Assembly: GCA_902805475.1 (NCBI GenBank)
Contig: CADCSX010000005.1
Span: 40,001-104,000 of the forward strand
DNA: 64,000 bases
Reading direction: 5' to 3'
Origin: Entonaema liquescens
Lineage: Eukaryota > Ascomycota > Sordariomycetes > Xylariales > Xylariaceae
Under the pieces are notes generated by a model. It had not been told where the DNA came from. It did not search any database and worked only from the letters and a program-made list of their open reading frames with translations. Position 1 is the first letter of the stretch. Each line of letters opens with the position of its first letter. A program made the position numbers and the translations under genes. Below are positions 25,600-39,593 of the stretch, in pieces.

Positions 25600-28500
25600 A
25601 ATTAAATATTAAACGTAAAAAAAGTTTTACGTGCATTTATTACGTAACGGCCGGACGACGATTAATTAATTATAAAACAATTAATTATTTTTAAAAATAT
25701 TTTAAAAAACGATTTAAAAATTAACGAAGCGGGTTTAAAAATAAAAATAAAAAACTTAAATACGATAAAAATAACGTTATAACCGTTGTATTAATTTATA
25801 AAAGTCGAATTAAATTATTGGTATTTATTATTATAATAATATTTATAACGTTTAAAAAATTATTTAATATTTTAATAATTAATTTCCCGAAATTTAACAT
25901 TTTATTAAAAATGTTTTAAAAACGTTTATTCGGTAAATTATAATTTAATATACCGGATAACGGGGTATGAAATAATTAAATACGAGGTAATTAATTATAA
26001 AATAAATTATTAAAATTAATAATTTTTATAATTAATCCCGTATTTAATTATGTATTAATAAATTTATTTATAAAAAAAATATTAATAATATTAAAATTTA
26101 TAATTATGATAAAATTAAAAATTAAAAAATTAATTATTAAATTACGAAAAATAATAATAATTAATAACGGTTATAATTAAATTAATTATTATAATAAAAC
26201 ATTATTTATTAATTTACGTTTATATAAAAAACTTTATATATATAACATTAATAATAAAATTATTACACCGAAATTATAAAATATTACCGCGTTTTAAATT
26301 ATTATAAAAAAATAATTTAAAAAAGTTAAAATTACGAATATTATTTATTACTTTAACTTAACTTATAACTTTATTTTAATATTTCAATTTACTCGTAAAA
26401 AAGTAAAATTTTTATTTCGATAAAATTTAATTTACGGTATTAAAAATAAAAAAATATTTTTAACCGTAATTAAAATAAGTAATTTATATATAATCGATTA
26501 AAAAAATAACCATTTTAATATAATAAACTTTAATATAACATTTTATTTTTATTTTATATTAAATTTATTATTAAAAATATAACACGAACGATTAAATTAT
26601 TTAAATAACTAAAATTTAAAAAAATTTATAAACATATTTACAAATATCAACTTTTTAAAAAAATATTACTTTTATAAAACTTATATAAAAAGTAAAATGA
26701 TTAAAAAACTTTATATAAAAATATTAAAAAAAAATATTTATAATTTAAAATCGTTATATATTAATAAAACGGGTATATTATTAAATATATAAAACATCGA
26801 TAATTATAAAAAATAATTAATAATAACATGTGATTATTTACATATAAATTAAATTATACTAATTAAAAACTTTAAAAATTAATTATTAACGTTTAAAGAT
26901 TTTTTAAAATAATAAAAAAAACTCGAATAACGTTATTACATTATTATTTTAAACATTTTAAATTTATATATTAATTATAAATTCAAATAATATTACCGTT
27001 AAAAAAGTATTACGATCCGTTACACGGCCATCGGATAATATTAATTAAAAAACATTACCGAAAATATTATTAAAAAATTAAAAAATAAAACCCGAATAAT
27101 ATTAATATAAATTAAAAACAATAAAATGTTAAATAAATATTAATTTATAATAATTTAAATAATAACGTATTTAATAAATAAGTTTTTTTATAACGTATTA
27201 AATAAAACTTTTTACGAAATTTAATATAACGATATATTAAATTTAACATATTTAATCATTATAAACGCCGATAATTATTATTTAAAAAATTAAAAAACTA
27301 ATATATTTTATGTTAAAATTATTAATTATAAAATGTTAAAATACGAAAACGATAATTTACGAATTTATAAAATGTTATTAATAAATAAAAATAAAATAAT
27401 TATTACAAATAACGTTATATTTAAAAAAAATTATTTCTATATATTTATTAAAAAACTTTTAACATTAAGTAAATGCGTAAAATTCGAGTTTTTATTATTA
27501 TCTTTACCACGAAACCGCTTAAAATTGATAAAATTTACCCGGGATTTACCCGAAACTTATTTTACAAATAATAATTCCGCCCGAACATTAAACCGTGAAA
27601 ACCCACGGCGTTTAAGATTTAATATTTAACTTACCATAAAAAACCAATATAATATTAAGCTTTAAAACGAATTAAATAATAACGAGTTACTTTGAATAAA
27701 ATTAAAAATACCGGTATAAAATCCGGAATTTAAATTATACGTTAATAACTCGCTTCGCAAAACATTTAAATACAATTTTAAATAATAAATAAATGTAATA
27801 TTACCATATAAATATTAATTTAAATTTAACATAAATTTTAAATACGTTATTTATTTAATTAATATTATAATAATAACGTTTAAACTCGAATTTAAATTTT
27901 ACAAAAACGTTAAACGTAATTTTAAATAACACGAATAACGTAAAATTATAAATATCGAATATTAATTATTAATAAATAATTAAATATAAACGTTATATAA
28001 ATTTTTTATAAAACGTAAATTGTTATTTAAAAAATGGTTTTATAAAATAAAACAAAATTTTAACGGCGAGATTATTTAATATAAAATTAAATAAATAATA
28101 AAAAAATTTAAATAAATAAAAAATTTTAATTACATTAATATTTTCGTATCGGTAATTAAACTTATAAATTATAAAACTTTATTCGTAATAATTGCAATTT
28201 TAAATTTAAAAATAAAATAAATAAACGTTATTATTATTTTTTTATATAAAAATATTAAAAAAAATATTTACGTTAAATAATTTCTTAAATTTAACAACGG
28301 AATTAATAAATATTGCAAATTTAATAAAATTTTATACGGTTTAAAACAAGTTTTTAAAATATAATATTAAATTTTAATAACGTATTTAAAAACATTAAAA
28401 TTTAAAACATTAAATTTTAACATAAAAATATTCGTTAAAAACCACATTTATATCGCAATTTACGTAAATAACTTATTTATTACAAGTTTTTCTAAAATTA

Positions 28501-29300
28501 AAATTAATAAAATTAAAGTAAAATTCGTTAAAAAATTTAAAATAATAAACTTAAAATTATATTTATATTATTTAAAAATAACCATTAAAAAAAACCGCTT
28601 TAATAAAACCATTAAATTTAATTAAAAAATATATTTAAAGAAAATTATCAAAGATTTAAAACAATGGCAATTTAACTTTATTAATATATTTATAAATATT
28701 TCGAAAATTTTTAAACTTTTAAACGATTACGTAATAACCGCCATTAATTTAAAATAATACGCATAAATTATAAAATGTTTAATGTATATTATAATAAACA
28801 CACGTTTTAACATAATATATATAATATTATACTTAAATTAATACATAAAAAACTTTATTATAACATATATCATAATAATTAAAAAAATCTTAAAATATTT
28901 AAAAAACATTTTAAATTACAAACTCACTTTTTAAAATAATTTTAAAAACTTTATAAGATAAATAAACGTTAATTATATAAAATACACGTAATTGAGAAAA
29001 TTAATTTTAAAATACATTTTTAACATTAAAAATAATACCATCAATTAATCATTAAAAAAACAACCCGTAATAATTATATCCACTTATAAATTTAAATTTA
29101 AAAATATAATAAACGTTACGAAAAAAACAATTTAATTACGCCATTTATTAAAAAAATTAACAATTATAAAAAACGACATTAACGTTATAATAATTTACGG
29201 AAATAATTAAAAAACTTTAACATTTGTTAAAAACTTTTAATTTCACGCTCGTACGAAACACATAAAAATTAACGTTTACTTTACCCGCGAAAAATAATAA
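25600..29300 (+). pseudogene. Copia gag-pol polyprotein remnant (knuckle, integrase end, RT, RNase H)
   Basis: At 25632 there is a C-x2-C-x4-H-x4-C-spaced zinc-knuckle remnant, with two Cys mutated to Tyr (G-to-A) and Arg at the His position. At 27333-27430 the pattern YENDNLRIYKM...KNKIIITNNVIF matches the block that follows the Copia integrase (usually YR.W.P...KVIVSRDVIF). Reverse transcriptase follows at ~28030-28700, with KWFYKIK near its start and ILYGLKQV. The catalytic YVDD reads YVNN (28461-28472), each Asp changed to Asn by G-to-A. RNase H at ~29080-29290 keeps YGNNQ (usual YGDNQ) and ARTKHIKI. The product would have been the replication polyprotein. It is inactive because of numerous stops and the lost catalytic Asp residues. 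The open frame at 27333-27629 is the least-damaged piece of it. Confidence 0.88.
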
Positions 29301-30619
29301 ACCGGTAAAATTAATTTCATATACATTTTTATAACGTAATAAATAACGGACAAACTCATTAAACTTTTACTTAAAAATACGTTTATTAAATTTAAAAAAA
29401 TAATAAAATTCCGGTTATAAAATAAATAAAAAATTACAAATATAATAAACGTTTTACAATTTATAAAAACTAAATCATGGTAATTATAAAATGTAACCAC
29501 GAAACATTAACCATGGGTAACGGGCTCGAACTAAAACTTATTTTTAAAACGGTTAAAAAATACTTTATACGCATCATTAAAAACTTTAACATTTAAAAAA
29601 TACATAACCAAATACATTTTAAAAATCATTAAACAATTATATTAAATATATTTAAACGATATATTATAAAATAATTAATATAAAATATAATTATTTATAA
29701 ATATTTTATAAAAATAATTTCTAATGTTTAAAATAATTTAATAAAATAATAATAAAAATTAATACATTTTAAAATTTTTTTATAAAATAAAAACCAAACG
29801 TTATAACTTTTTTAAAATTAAAATTTAACTTAATAAATTATTTAAAAAACTTTAAAAATATATTATTTCGTTTTTTAATTTATTTTAAACTTTTTAATTA
29901 TTATATACGTAATTAAAGCTTAAATAATATATTTTAAAGTTTTAAATAATGAAATATCCGAACATTTATAACGTATATTAATTTTACGAAACGATTAATT
30001 ATATATTTATTAACGAATTATATTTTTTTATAACGATTTAAACCGAATAAATTAAATAAAATATATATTTAACTTATTATTTTAAAATTTGTTTAATAAT
30101 TTTACGAAATTAACATTTAAAAATAAAAAAAAAACGTAAATAAAATTATTTAATGTATTTAACAACCGATTAATAAATAACGAATGGAAAAACAAATGTT
30201 AACACGTTTTCGTAATAATTATTATTAACGTATTTATAAAATAAAAAAAACGAATATTTATATAAAATTATAATTTTATAAAGAAAAGATTTAACAAAAC
30301 TCGTTAAAAAAATATATTATAAAATAAATAACAGTTATTCGTAAAATATTTACGAAATAAAAAACGGATAAATAAAATTAAAATATAATATAATATTAAC
30401 GCATTAAATAATAAGAAAAATCTTTATTTTAATTTATCATTAAACAAAATTAAAAAATAAATTACGTTTAAAAATTTATTTTATAAAATTTTTAACGATT
30501 TTTATTTTAAACGATATATACGGTTTAAACTTTAAACATAAAATTATATATAAATATAATTATTATAAAATATTTATAAAATATTTTAAAACGAATCACG
30601 GATTTAATTTAAATAAAAA

Positions 30620-30772
30620 TGTTAAAATATATATAATTAATAAATTAAAAAGTTAATTATACGCTTTATACCCGTGGTTTTTATATATTATATACATTTT
30701 ATTTATATATTTAATTAAATAATTAATTAATATAATTAATTTATACTTTATAACTTACGTTTATTTTTAATA
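30620..30772 (+). repeat. Right LTR of the Copia element (153 bp)
   Basis: It starts TGTTAAAATATATATAA and ends TTTATTTTTAATA, where the final CA has become TA. It is collinear with the left LTR. The 5 bases after it (AAAAT) are the mutated target duplication, and unit 3 resumes directly. Confidence 0.92.
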
Positions 30773-30777
30773 AAAAT

Positions 30778-33700
30778 TACTTTATAAAACTCGAATATGT
30801 TTTAATTACAAAGTAAATTTTCTCGGCGGACTTACTTTAAAAACGTTTAACATTTTTCATTATAAAATAAATTTTCCCGAAAACCTTTACCCGGGAGCTA
30901 CTTTATACATATTAAAAATATTTCTTATTATAAAGTAAATTTTTTCAACCGACTTACCTAGCACGAAAATCGAAAACAAAAATTTAATTTTTTTTTTTTT
31001 ATAAAATTTATTTAATAAAAATTATTTATATAAAAGTTTTTAAATAATAAATAATATTTTTTTTATATATATTTATTTATATATTTTTATATTTTTAAAT
31101 TTAAATAATTAAAAACAATACGTTTAAAATAAATATATATTTTTTAAATTTAATAAAATTTATTTTATATTTCACATATTATAAAAATAAAAATAAAAAA
31201 TAATAAAATTTTTTATTATTTTAATATTAAATTAAATAAATATAAAAAATTTAAATAAAAAAAAAAATTATTTTTAATAAATTATAATAATAAAATTATT
31301 TTATTATTTACAAAATTTTTTTACATAATTAAATCGTTTATAAAAAATTTAATCTTATATATATTAAAATTATAATTCGCGAAATATTATTATATTATTT
31401 TTAATATAATAAAAAAATTATTAATTAAAATGTAAAATCGAAATTTATTTATATCCGTTTATAACGTGTAAAAAATATCATCGCATTTTAATATAAATTT
31501 TAACTTAAAAACGTTTAATTATTATTTAATAAATAATAATATTACGGCATTATTTAATTAAATAATCGTAAAAATTAATTATTTAAATTAATAATTTTTT
31601 TTATATTAAATTAAATTATTATTATAATAAAATTATTAATAAAATAAAATTAATTTATTTTATAATAATTTAAATTTAATTTACATTTTTTATTTATTAA
31701 TTTTAAATTTAATTTTATAAAAAATTAACAATTTTAAAATATTAAATTCGTTAAAATATTTTTTCCATTAATTTTAATATTTTTAAATAAATTTATATTA
31801 TAAATGTTTATTTATTTAATTTAATTTTTTAAAAATTTAACACGTATTTTAAACGGTTTATAATTAATACCGTTTACATTTTTTCGCGCATTACGTAAAT
31901 TTTTATTATAAAATAATTATAAAATAATTATAAAATAATTTTATTCGAAATTAACATAACGTCGCGGCGTTATAATTTCTTTTAAATTAAATTATATTAT
32001 TATATAATATTTACAATAATCATTATATTAATTAATTAAAAACTTTAAAAAAAACTTAATTTTTTTTATTAATAAAAAATATAATTATTTAATTTAATAA
32101 ATGAATAATTTAATATTTATTAAATTTTATTTTAATATAATAAAAAAATTTAATATCGAAAAATTAAAAAATAACGTTATTATAAACGTTTAACCGTTAT
32201 AAATTAATTTTTATATATTTATAACATTTATTATTATTAACGTTATTTTAATAATTTAAAATATAACGTTATACTCGTAATTATTAACATTTTTTTAAAT
32301 GAAAATAACTTATATTTTAAATAATAAACTTTTTAAAAAAAAATACCATTAACATTTTAATAAATATTAAATTATTAAACTTTTATATTTTTATAAATAA
32401 ATATAATTTAATTAAATTGTAAATTACCGTATATTTACCGGATTATTACTTATAATAATAAATTATTTCATTTCGAAAAAATTATCCCCGAAATTTAATA
32501 TCGATAAATTTAACGGTTTCCCCGTATTTAAACATTTTACTTAATTGAAAACAAATTTTTAACGCCGTTATTTAACGTGTTACTTACGTTATTATAAAAT
32601 TAATAACGTTAAATTAAAAAATAATTTATTAAAACCATTTTTAAAATATTAATTATTTAACGTATTTTATTTTTATAATAATTTTTTTAACATTTTTAAC
32701 TTTAAATTTTAAAATATTAAAAAATTAATAAATTATATTTTTATAATTTATATTTATATTAAAAATTTCTATTTTCCATAAACTTTTTTTAAAATATTTA
32801 CGTTATAATTTAATAAATATGTTATTTTAATTAAATTTTTTATTTAATAATGTTTTTAATTTAAGTTAATTTATAAAAAACTTTAATATTAAAAATTAAA
32901 TAAAATTTAATTCCGTTTCATTAAATAAATAAAAAAATAATAAAAATAATAATATTTTATTAATATTAAAACTTTTACTTATTTTATATTTTTTATATTT
33001 TTTATAATATTAAATTAAAATTAAATTTAATAAAAATTTTTTTCCCCGTTAATTTTATTAAACCCGTTTTTTTAATTATAATTTTATTAAATAATAAATA
33101 AAAATAATAAAAATTTTATTAATTTATTTATATACGTTATTAATTAAATAATAAAGCATTTAATTATTTTAAAAAAATTATAATTATTTTTATTATTTAT
33201 TTACATTTAATTAAATTTCTTTATTTTATATTTAAAATATTAAACAAAAATCATATTATATTAAAGTTATTTTTTAATTATTATAATATTATATTTTAAT
33301 TAAATAATTAAATTTCTTTTATTTATATTAATTTTAAATTAATTATTAATTATATATTAAATAATTAAAACTTATTAAAAACGTTAAAACTTAAATATTA
33401 AAAATTATTAATTAATTATTTAATTAATGGTAATTTATTTTTAAACCGTTTTTTAAAAATTTAATATATTTAATTTTTAAAATTACTTTTTTTCCCGAAA
33501 TTACGGATTTATTTTATTAATTTCTTTTATTTATATTATTTTATTAATTAAAAATTATTTATTTTAAAAATTTATTATAATTATAAATACGATTTAATTT
33601 AAAAATTATTTTTTTTAATGGATTTTTAAAAAACGTTAAAAACGCATTAAATTTAATAAAAATATTAAGTTTTTTTAACCGTTAAATTTTAATTTTAAAT

Positions 33701-36700
33701 AAATTAATTTTAAAATGATAAATTGTTAAAAAAAAAAAAAACTTTATTTAAAACTTTTATTATTATTTTTACTTTTAATTATATTATTACGTAAAATCCA
33801 AATTTAAACGTTAAAATATTAACTAATTTTTTTTTATTACACGAAATATAAATGTTTATTTTAAAACGGAATTTCTTTATAATTTAAAATTAATTAATTT
33901 ATATTTAATTATTATTTATATAAAACTTTTTTTTATTTCGGTTTTTTAAATTTTTATTAAAATATTTATTATTATTATTAAAATTTATATTAAAAATTAT
34001 TTTACCCGGGTTTATGTTTTAAATTTTATTATTAATTTTTATAATTATTTATTTTTTAAAATATTGTTTTTATTTTAAAAATAAAATATAAATAAAACGT
34101 TTAAACATTATTCATTTTTAAAATTATTACATTTAATAAATAAATTATTATATAATTTTTAATAAATTTCGATTTTTATAATTATTATTTTATTATTAAA
34201 ATATATTAATATTTTTTATAATATTTAATAAACGTTTATTTTAATATTTTAATTTTACGTTTAATTTATTTTATATTATTAATTTTACTCATTAAAAATA
34301 ATTTATTAATATTAATATATTTAAATATTTACGTTTAATTAAATAATAAAAGTTTTTTATATATTTAAAGTTTAAAAATAAATAAAAATAATATAATGTT
34401 TTTAAGTTTTTAATTATTTATTTTATTTTATAAAATTGAAAATAACATTGTTATTTCAAAAAAAATTTCGGTGGTAATTAATTATTAAATGGTTTAATAA
34501 ATTTTTTACTTTTATACGTAAATTTAATAATCGATTTATATATTAAAATTATTATAAATTTCTATTAAAATTTCTTTTAATTTTACTTTATTTATATATA
34601 ATTTATCATTTTTTAAATTCGAATAATTATATTTGTATTTAAATTTATTTGAAAATATTAAAATTAATTAATAATGCATTTATAAAAATTCTTACTTTTA
34701 TTTATTTTTATTACGTGTAAAAATTTAATATTTAAATATTTACATAAATATTTAATTTCTTAATTTATATTTTAAAATAAATTATTAACAATTATTACGT
34801 TAATATTTTTACCGAAATGTGTTTTTCGGTTTTTTAAAAAATATTATGTAAAAAGTTATAATATTTTTAAAAAAACTACGTTTTTTAAACTTTTATCTTT
34901 TTAAAAAAATTAATATTAACTTAAATTAAATAAAATACACTAGTAAAAACATTAAATAATCCGTTTAAAAAAAATTTAATTATAAATATTTTTTTTTTAA
35001 TAATTTTACGTACTATTTAACTTTTTTTTTAAAATATTTTTTATTTTTTAATTATTTTATTTATACGTTATTAATTTTTAACCGATATTTAATTTTAAAA
35101 AAAATTTATTTCCCATTTAAAATAACATTTTTAAATTATTTAATTTATTAAAAGAATTATATAAAAGTTTAACATTTAACCGTATAAAGTTTTTATTTTT
35201 TTTAATATTTTATTTTAAAAAATTTAAAAAACATTTTATTAAAAATATTTTTTATAAATTATAATTTAAACCGTTAAAATTAAATTTTAAATTTAAATTA
35301 TTACTATTTCATTTATTATTATTAAAGTAATTTTTATTAATTTTTTTTTATTTATTAATATATTTAAGTTTAATAAGTATTTTTATTTAATTTAAAGTTA
35401 ATTATTAAAAATATAAGAATTTTACAATTAATTATTAAAATAATTTTAAAAACGAAAAAAATATTATTACGTTTAAAATATATTTTAATTTCGTTAATTA
35501 TTTTAAAAAACTACGTTTTAAAATATAAATTTTTAATATTAAATAATAAAAATTTAAAAGTTAAAATAATATTTAAATAAACATATTTATTAAAATATTA
35601 ATAAATATAATATATATTTAAAAATTTAATTATTTATTAAATTTTATAATTTATATTATTTATTATATTTCGTTACATTTTTTATTAATGTTAAAATTAA
35701 AAAATCCATTATTAAAAATTTTAATTATTAAATTTAAAATATTTAAAAATATAATATATATAATAAAATTAATAATTTATTAATAAGTTTAATAACGTAT
35801 TATTAAATAATTATAAAATAATTACCGGGTAAACGTAACCCGTTAAAATAACAATAATAAATTTATATAAAATTAAAATTTAAATAATTTAATAATAATT
35901 TTTTTATTAGTTTCTTAATAAAGATTTTATTATAATTTTTATTTTTTTTAAATAACCGAATTTAAATAATTTTTTAATTTTAAAATATCGTTATTAATTT
36001 TTTTAAACTAATTTAAAAATTTTATTAAGTTATTTAATCGGTAATAACGATAAGTAATATATATAAAAAGTAAAAATATAATTAACATAAATTAATAATT
36101 TACATTTATTAAAGATTTTTTATTAAAAAATAATAATTATAATATTTTATTTTTAATATAATAAAATTTAATAAAATTATTTAAGTATTTTTATTAAAAA
36201 ATATTTATTAATTTTATTAATATAACGCACGTACGATTTAAAACATTTAAAAATATTATAAATTTATTATTATTTTAAATTTTTATCCGTTTAAACAAAT
36301 AATTTTTTTAAAAAATTAATATATTATTAAAATAATATAAATTATTTAATAAATTAAAATTTTATTCGTTATTATAATTAAATAAATAAATTATTTCATT
36401 AATTAAAAACAATTATACATTATTATTTATAAAATTAAAAAAAAAATTTTAATTTATTAATTTTTATTATATTTAAATTTAATAAATTTTCCGGTATTAA
36501 ATTAAATTAAGTTGCAAGTTCCACTTTTAATAATATTTTTTTATTAATTTTTTTAAATTTTAATTTTACAATTATATTTTTTTTAAAATTTAAAAATTTT
36601 AATTTTTTATAAAATATTAAATAAATTAAAAAATAATATTATCCAATTTTTAATTAATATAATTTATAATTAAAATTATAATAATATTTATATTCATTTA

Positions 36701-39593
36701 CCATTTTTTAAAAACGTATTAATTATATTTTAAAAACGTTATAAAAAATATTCCCACCGATATTTAATTTATAAATTACATTTTTAACATTTATTTTTAA
36801 ATAATTACAAAGTAGTTTTAAAATAAATATTATATAAATTTAATTATAAATTATTTAATTTTTTATATTATTATAATTTGCCGTTATTTTTAATTATAAA
36901 ATGTTATAAAAATTTTAAAAAATTTTTTATAATTTAATAATGTCGTTTATTACGATTGGTAAATTGTAACGGATTAATTTACATTTTCGACGATTAAATA
37001 TATTATTAAATCGTTTTTAATTCTTTAATTTTCGTTTTTAATTAATAAAAATATCTTTAATAAATATTTTTATAATAATTAATTTTTAATAAATTTAAAA
37101 ATTTTATTTTTAATAATTAAATATTAATATTTTTAATTATTTTTATTAATTATTATAACGGTTTTAAAAATTAATAAAATAAAATTATATATTTTATTTT
37201 ATTATTTTATATTAATATATTTAAGTATAAACTTATTTTAAACATTTTAATTTTTTTATAATAAAAATTTTAATTTTTTATTATATTTAATAAAAAATAT
37301 AAAGTTTTTTAAAAAAAAAAACTTAATTAAATTAATATATACAATAAAACGGATTAATTAATTAAATTTAAAGTTTAATTATAAACTTTTTAATTATAAT
37401 AATTTTAATATATATTATCAAAATTAAAATTATTACAATTATTAATATTAAATTTACTTTTTAATTATTTTTCGTGAAAAAATTTAAATTATATTTATTT
37501 TAATTATAAAATTTAAAAAAACTTTATATTAATATTTATTATTATTATTTCTTTATATTAAAATTAAATAATTTACGTGTTTATTATTTTTTTTAAATAT
37601 AATAATTATTTTTTAAGTTTTTTTTTTTAAAATTAAATTTTAATTTTCCATTACCCGTTATAATTATAGTAAATTAAAATTTTACCATCGAAAATTAATA
37701 AAGTAAAAATTTAAATAAATTATTATTAGCGTAAAATTATATAATTTAAAAAATTATTATAAATTATTAAAAAGTTTTAAAAAACATTAATTTTTAATTT
37801 AATAAATATATTTTTTTATAAATTAAAATTTTTAACATATATTAATTTTAAAATTACCATAATTATTTAAATAATAAAATATTATTAAATAAATAATAAT
37901 TAATTTAATAAACCATTTGTAATTTTATAATATAATTTATTTATATTTAAATATACATAATTTAATTTTTAAAATAAATATATAATTATTAATAAAATTA
38001 ATTAAATAATTATTATATATTAAAATTAATTAATTGTATTTTTTAACATGGAAAAATTAATTATAATTTATACTATTAAAAATAAACGGTTTAACGGTTC
38101 GGGTAAAATTTATTACGTTAAAATATGTTTTTTAATTTTTTTTTTAAATTTTTTAAAACGTTAATTTATTATATACGTCGTAAACATTAAAATAAGTAAA
38201 AATAAAATTTATAAATTTTTAAAAAAAACTATCATTTTATAATTATAAAATAATTATAAAATAAAAATTTCTTAATATTTTATAGTAAATTTAATTATTA
38301 ATTAATTATTTGTAAAATTTAACCGATAATTTTTAAATAAAAAATATATTTAAAAACTTTTAAATATTTTAAATACGCGTTAAAAATTAATATAAAAATT
38401 AAGTTTATAACGTTTTAAAAAAATTAATAATTGTTATGATTTTTTATTAATTAAATTTAAGTTATAAAAATGTAAAGAATTTATGTAATAATTATTATAT
38501 AAATATAAAATATAATGTTAAAAATTGTTACCGTTTAACAATAACGTTTTCCGTAGTTAAATAATGTTAAAATTATTATTTAATAAATTAATAAAATATA
38601 AATGTAATTTAAAAGTTTTATGTAAAATATAAATATATTTTAATAAATATTAAAACGTATTAAATATAAATATGTAAAATTTTATTAAATTATATTAAAT
38701 TTAAATATTAGTATAATTGAAAAATTCATTAAATGCGGTAAAATAATTTATTTTTAAATTACGTATTTATTTTAAATTTTATACTTTAAATTATTAAATT
38801 AAAAATTATAATAATTTTGTAATTTTTATTACGTTGTTATTTATTTTTTTATATATTTATTAAATTTATTTAAGTTTAAAATATAAATTTAAAATTTTCG
38901 GTATATATTAAAGTTTTTTAATAAATTTATTTATATAAGAATTTTTAAAAATTAATTTATAATTATATAAAAAGTTTTTAATTTTATACGTTTTTAAAAA
39001 ATTTAATTATTATATTTACTATATTTATTTTAAAAATGTTAAATGTTTTTAATTTTATTTATTTAAATTTTTTTTAACGTAAAGTTTTTATAATGTTTAA
39101 CGGTTATTAATTATTTTTTAATTTTAACTTAATTATAAAATACGTATAATATTTAACTTATTATAATTTATTATATTAAATTTTTTTTAATAATTTTCCA
39201 AGTATTTTTTGCAAAGTTTTTAAAATATTTTATTAAGTTTTTTTAAAAAAATATAAAAAATTATTCTTAAAGTTTTTTTTATAACGCATTTTAAAAAATT
39301 TTTATAATATTTTATTTTATATTATTAAATAATTTTTAACGAAACGGTTACGGTGGTATATAAAATATTTTTATATAAAACTTATTACGTTTATTATAAT
39401 AATCCGAATAAATTATTATTAAATAAATATATACGTTATAAATGTTACATTATTTGTTATATACGAACGCGTAATTGGATTTTTTAAAAAATGGTTTTTA
39501 TATTTCGCGTATTATAATATATTTTATTTTATTTATAAAGTAAATTTAAAATAATTTTATTTGATTTTAATTAAAAATTAACTTAATTTCTAA
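30778..39593. repeat. Tandem array unit 3, right part
   Basis: It continues the unit from the equivalent of unit 1 position ~1966 (ACTTTATAAAACTCGAATAT against ACCCTGTAGAACTCGGACAT) to the next unit boundary. It is collinear with units 1 and 2 apart from small gaps. One gap, near 31915-31955, reflects fewer copies of an 11-bp ATAAGGTAATT-type repeat (about 4 copies in unit 1, 3 here, 1 in units 4 and 5). No intact gene remains. Confidence 0.88.

Larger units (their letters stand above)
23712..30772 (+). mobile_element. Full-length RIP-killed Ty1/Copia LTR retrotransposon
   Basis: This 7061-bp element interrupts unit 3. It is bounded by two 153-bp LTRs (TG...CA) and by a 5-bp target duplication: GGAGT on the left (23707-23711) and AAAAT on the right (30773-30777), both derivable from the original GGAGC by RIP changes. 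The pol signatures I found share one register (positions divisible by 3) from 25632 to about 29290, so gag and pol look like one polyprotein. The domain order (zinc knuckle, integrase, reverse transcriptase, RNase H) is that of Copia. Many TAA stops make it non-coding. About 1.3 kb between RNase H and the right LTR holds nothing I recognise. Confidence 0.93.

Noticed and set aside
29276..29500. Minus-strand 74-codon open frame
   Set aside because: It lies over the antisense of the Copia RNase H tail, which is supported by strong motifs on the plus strand.
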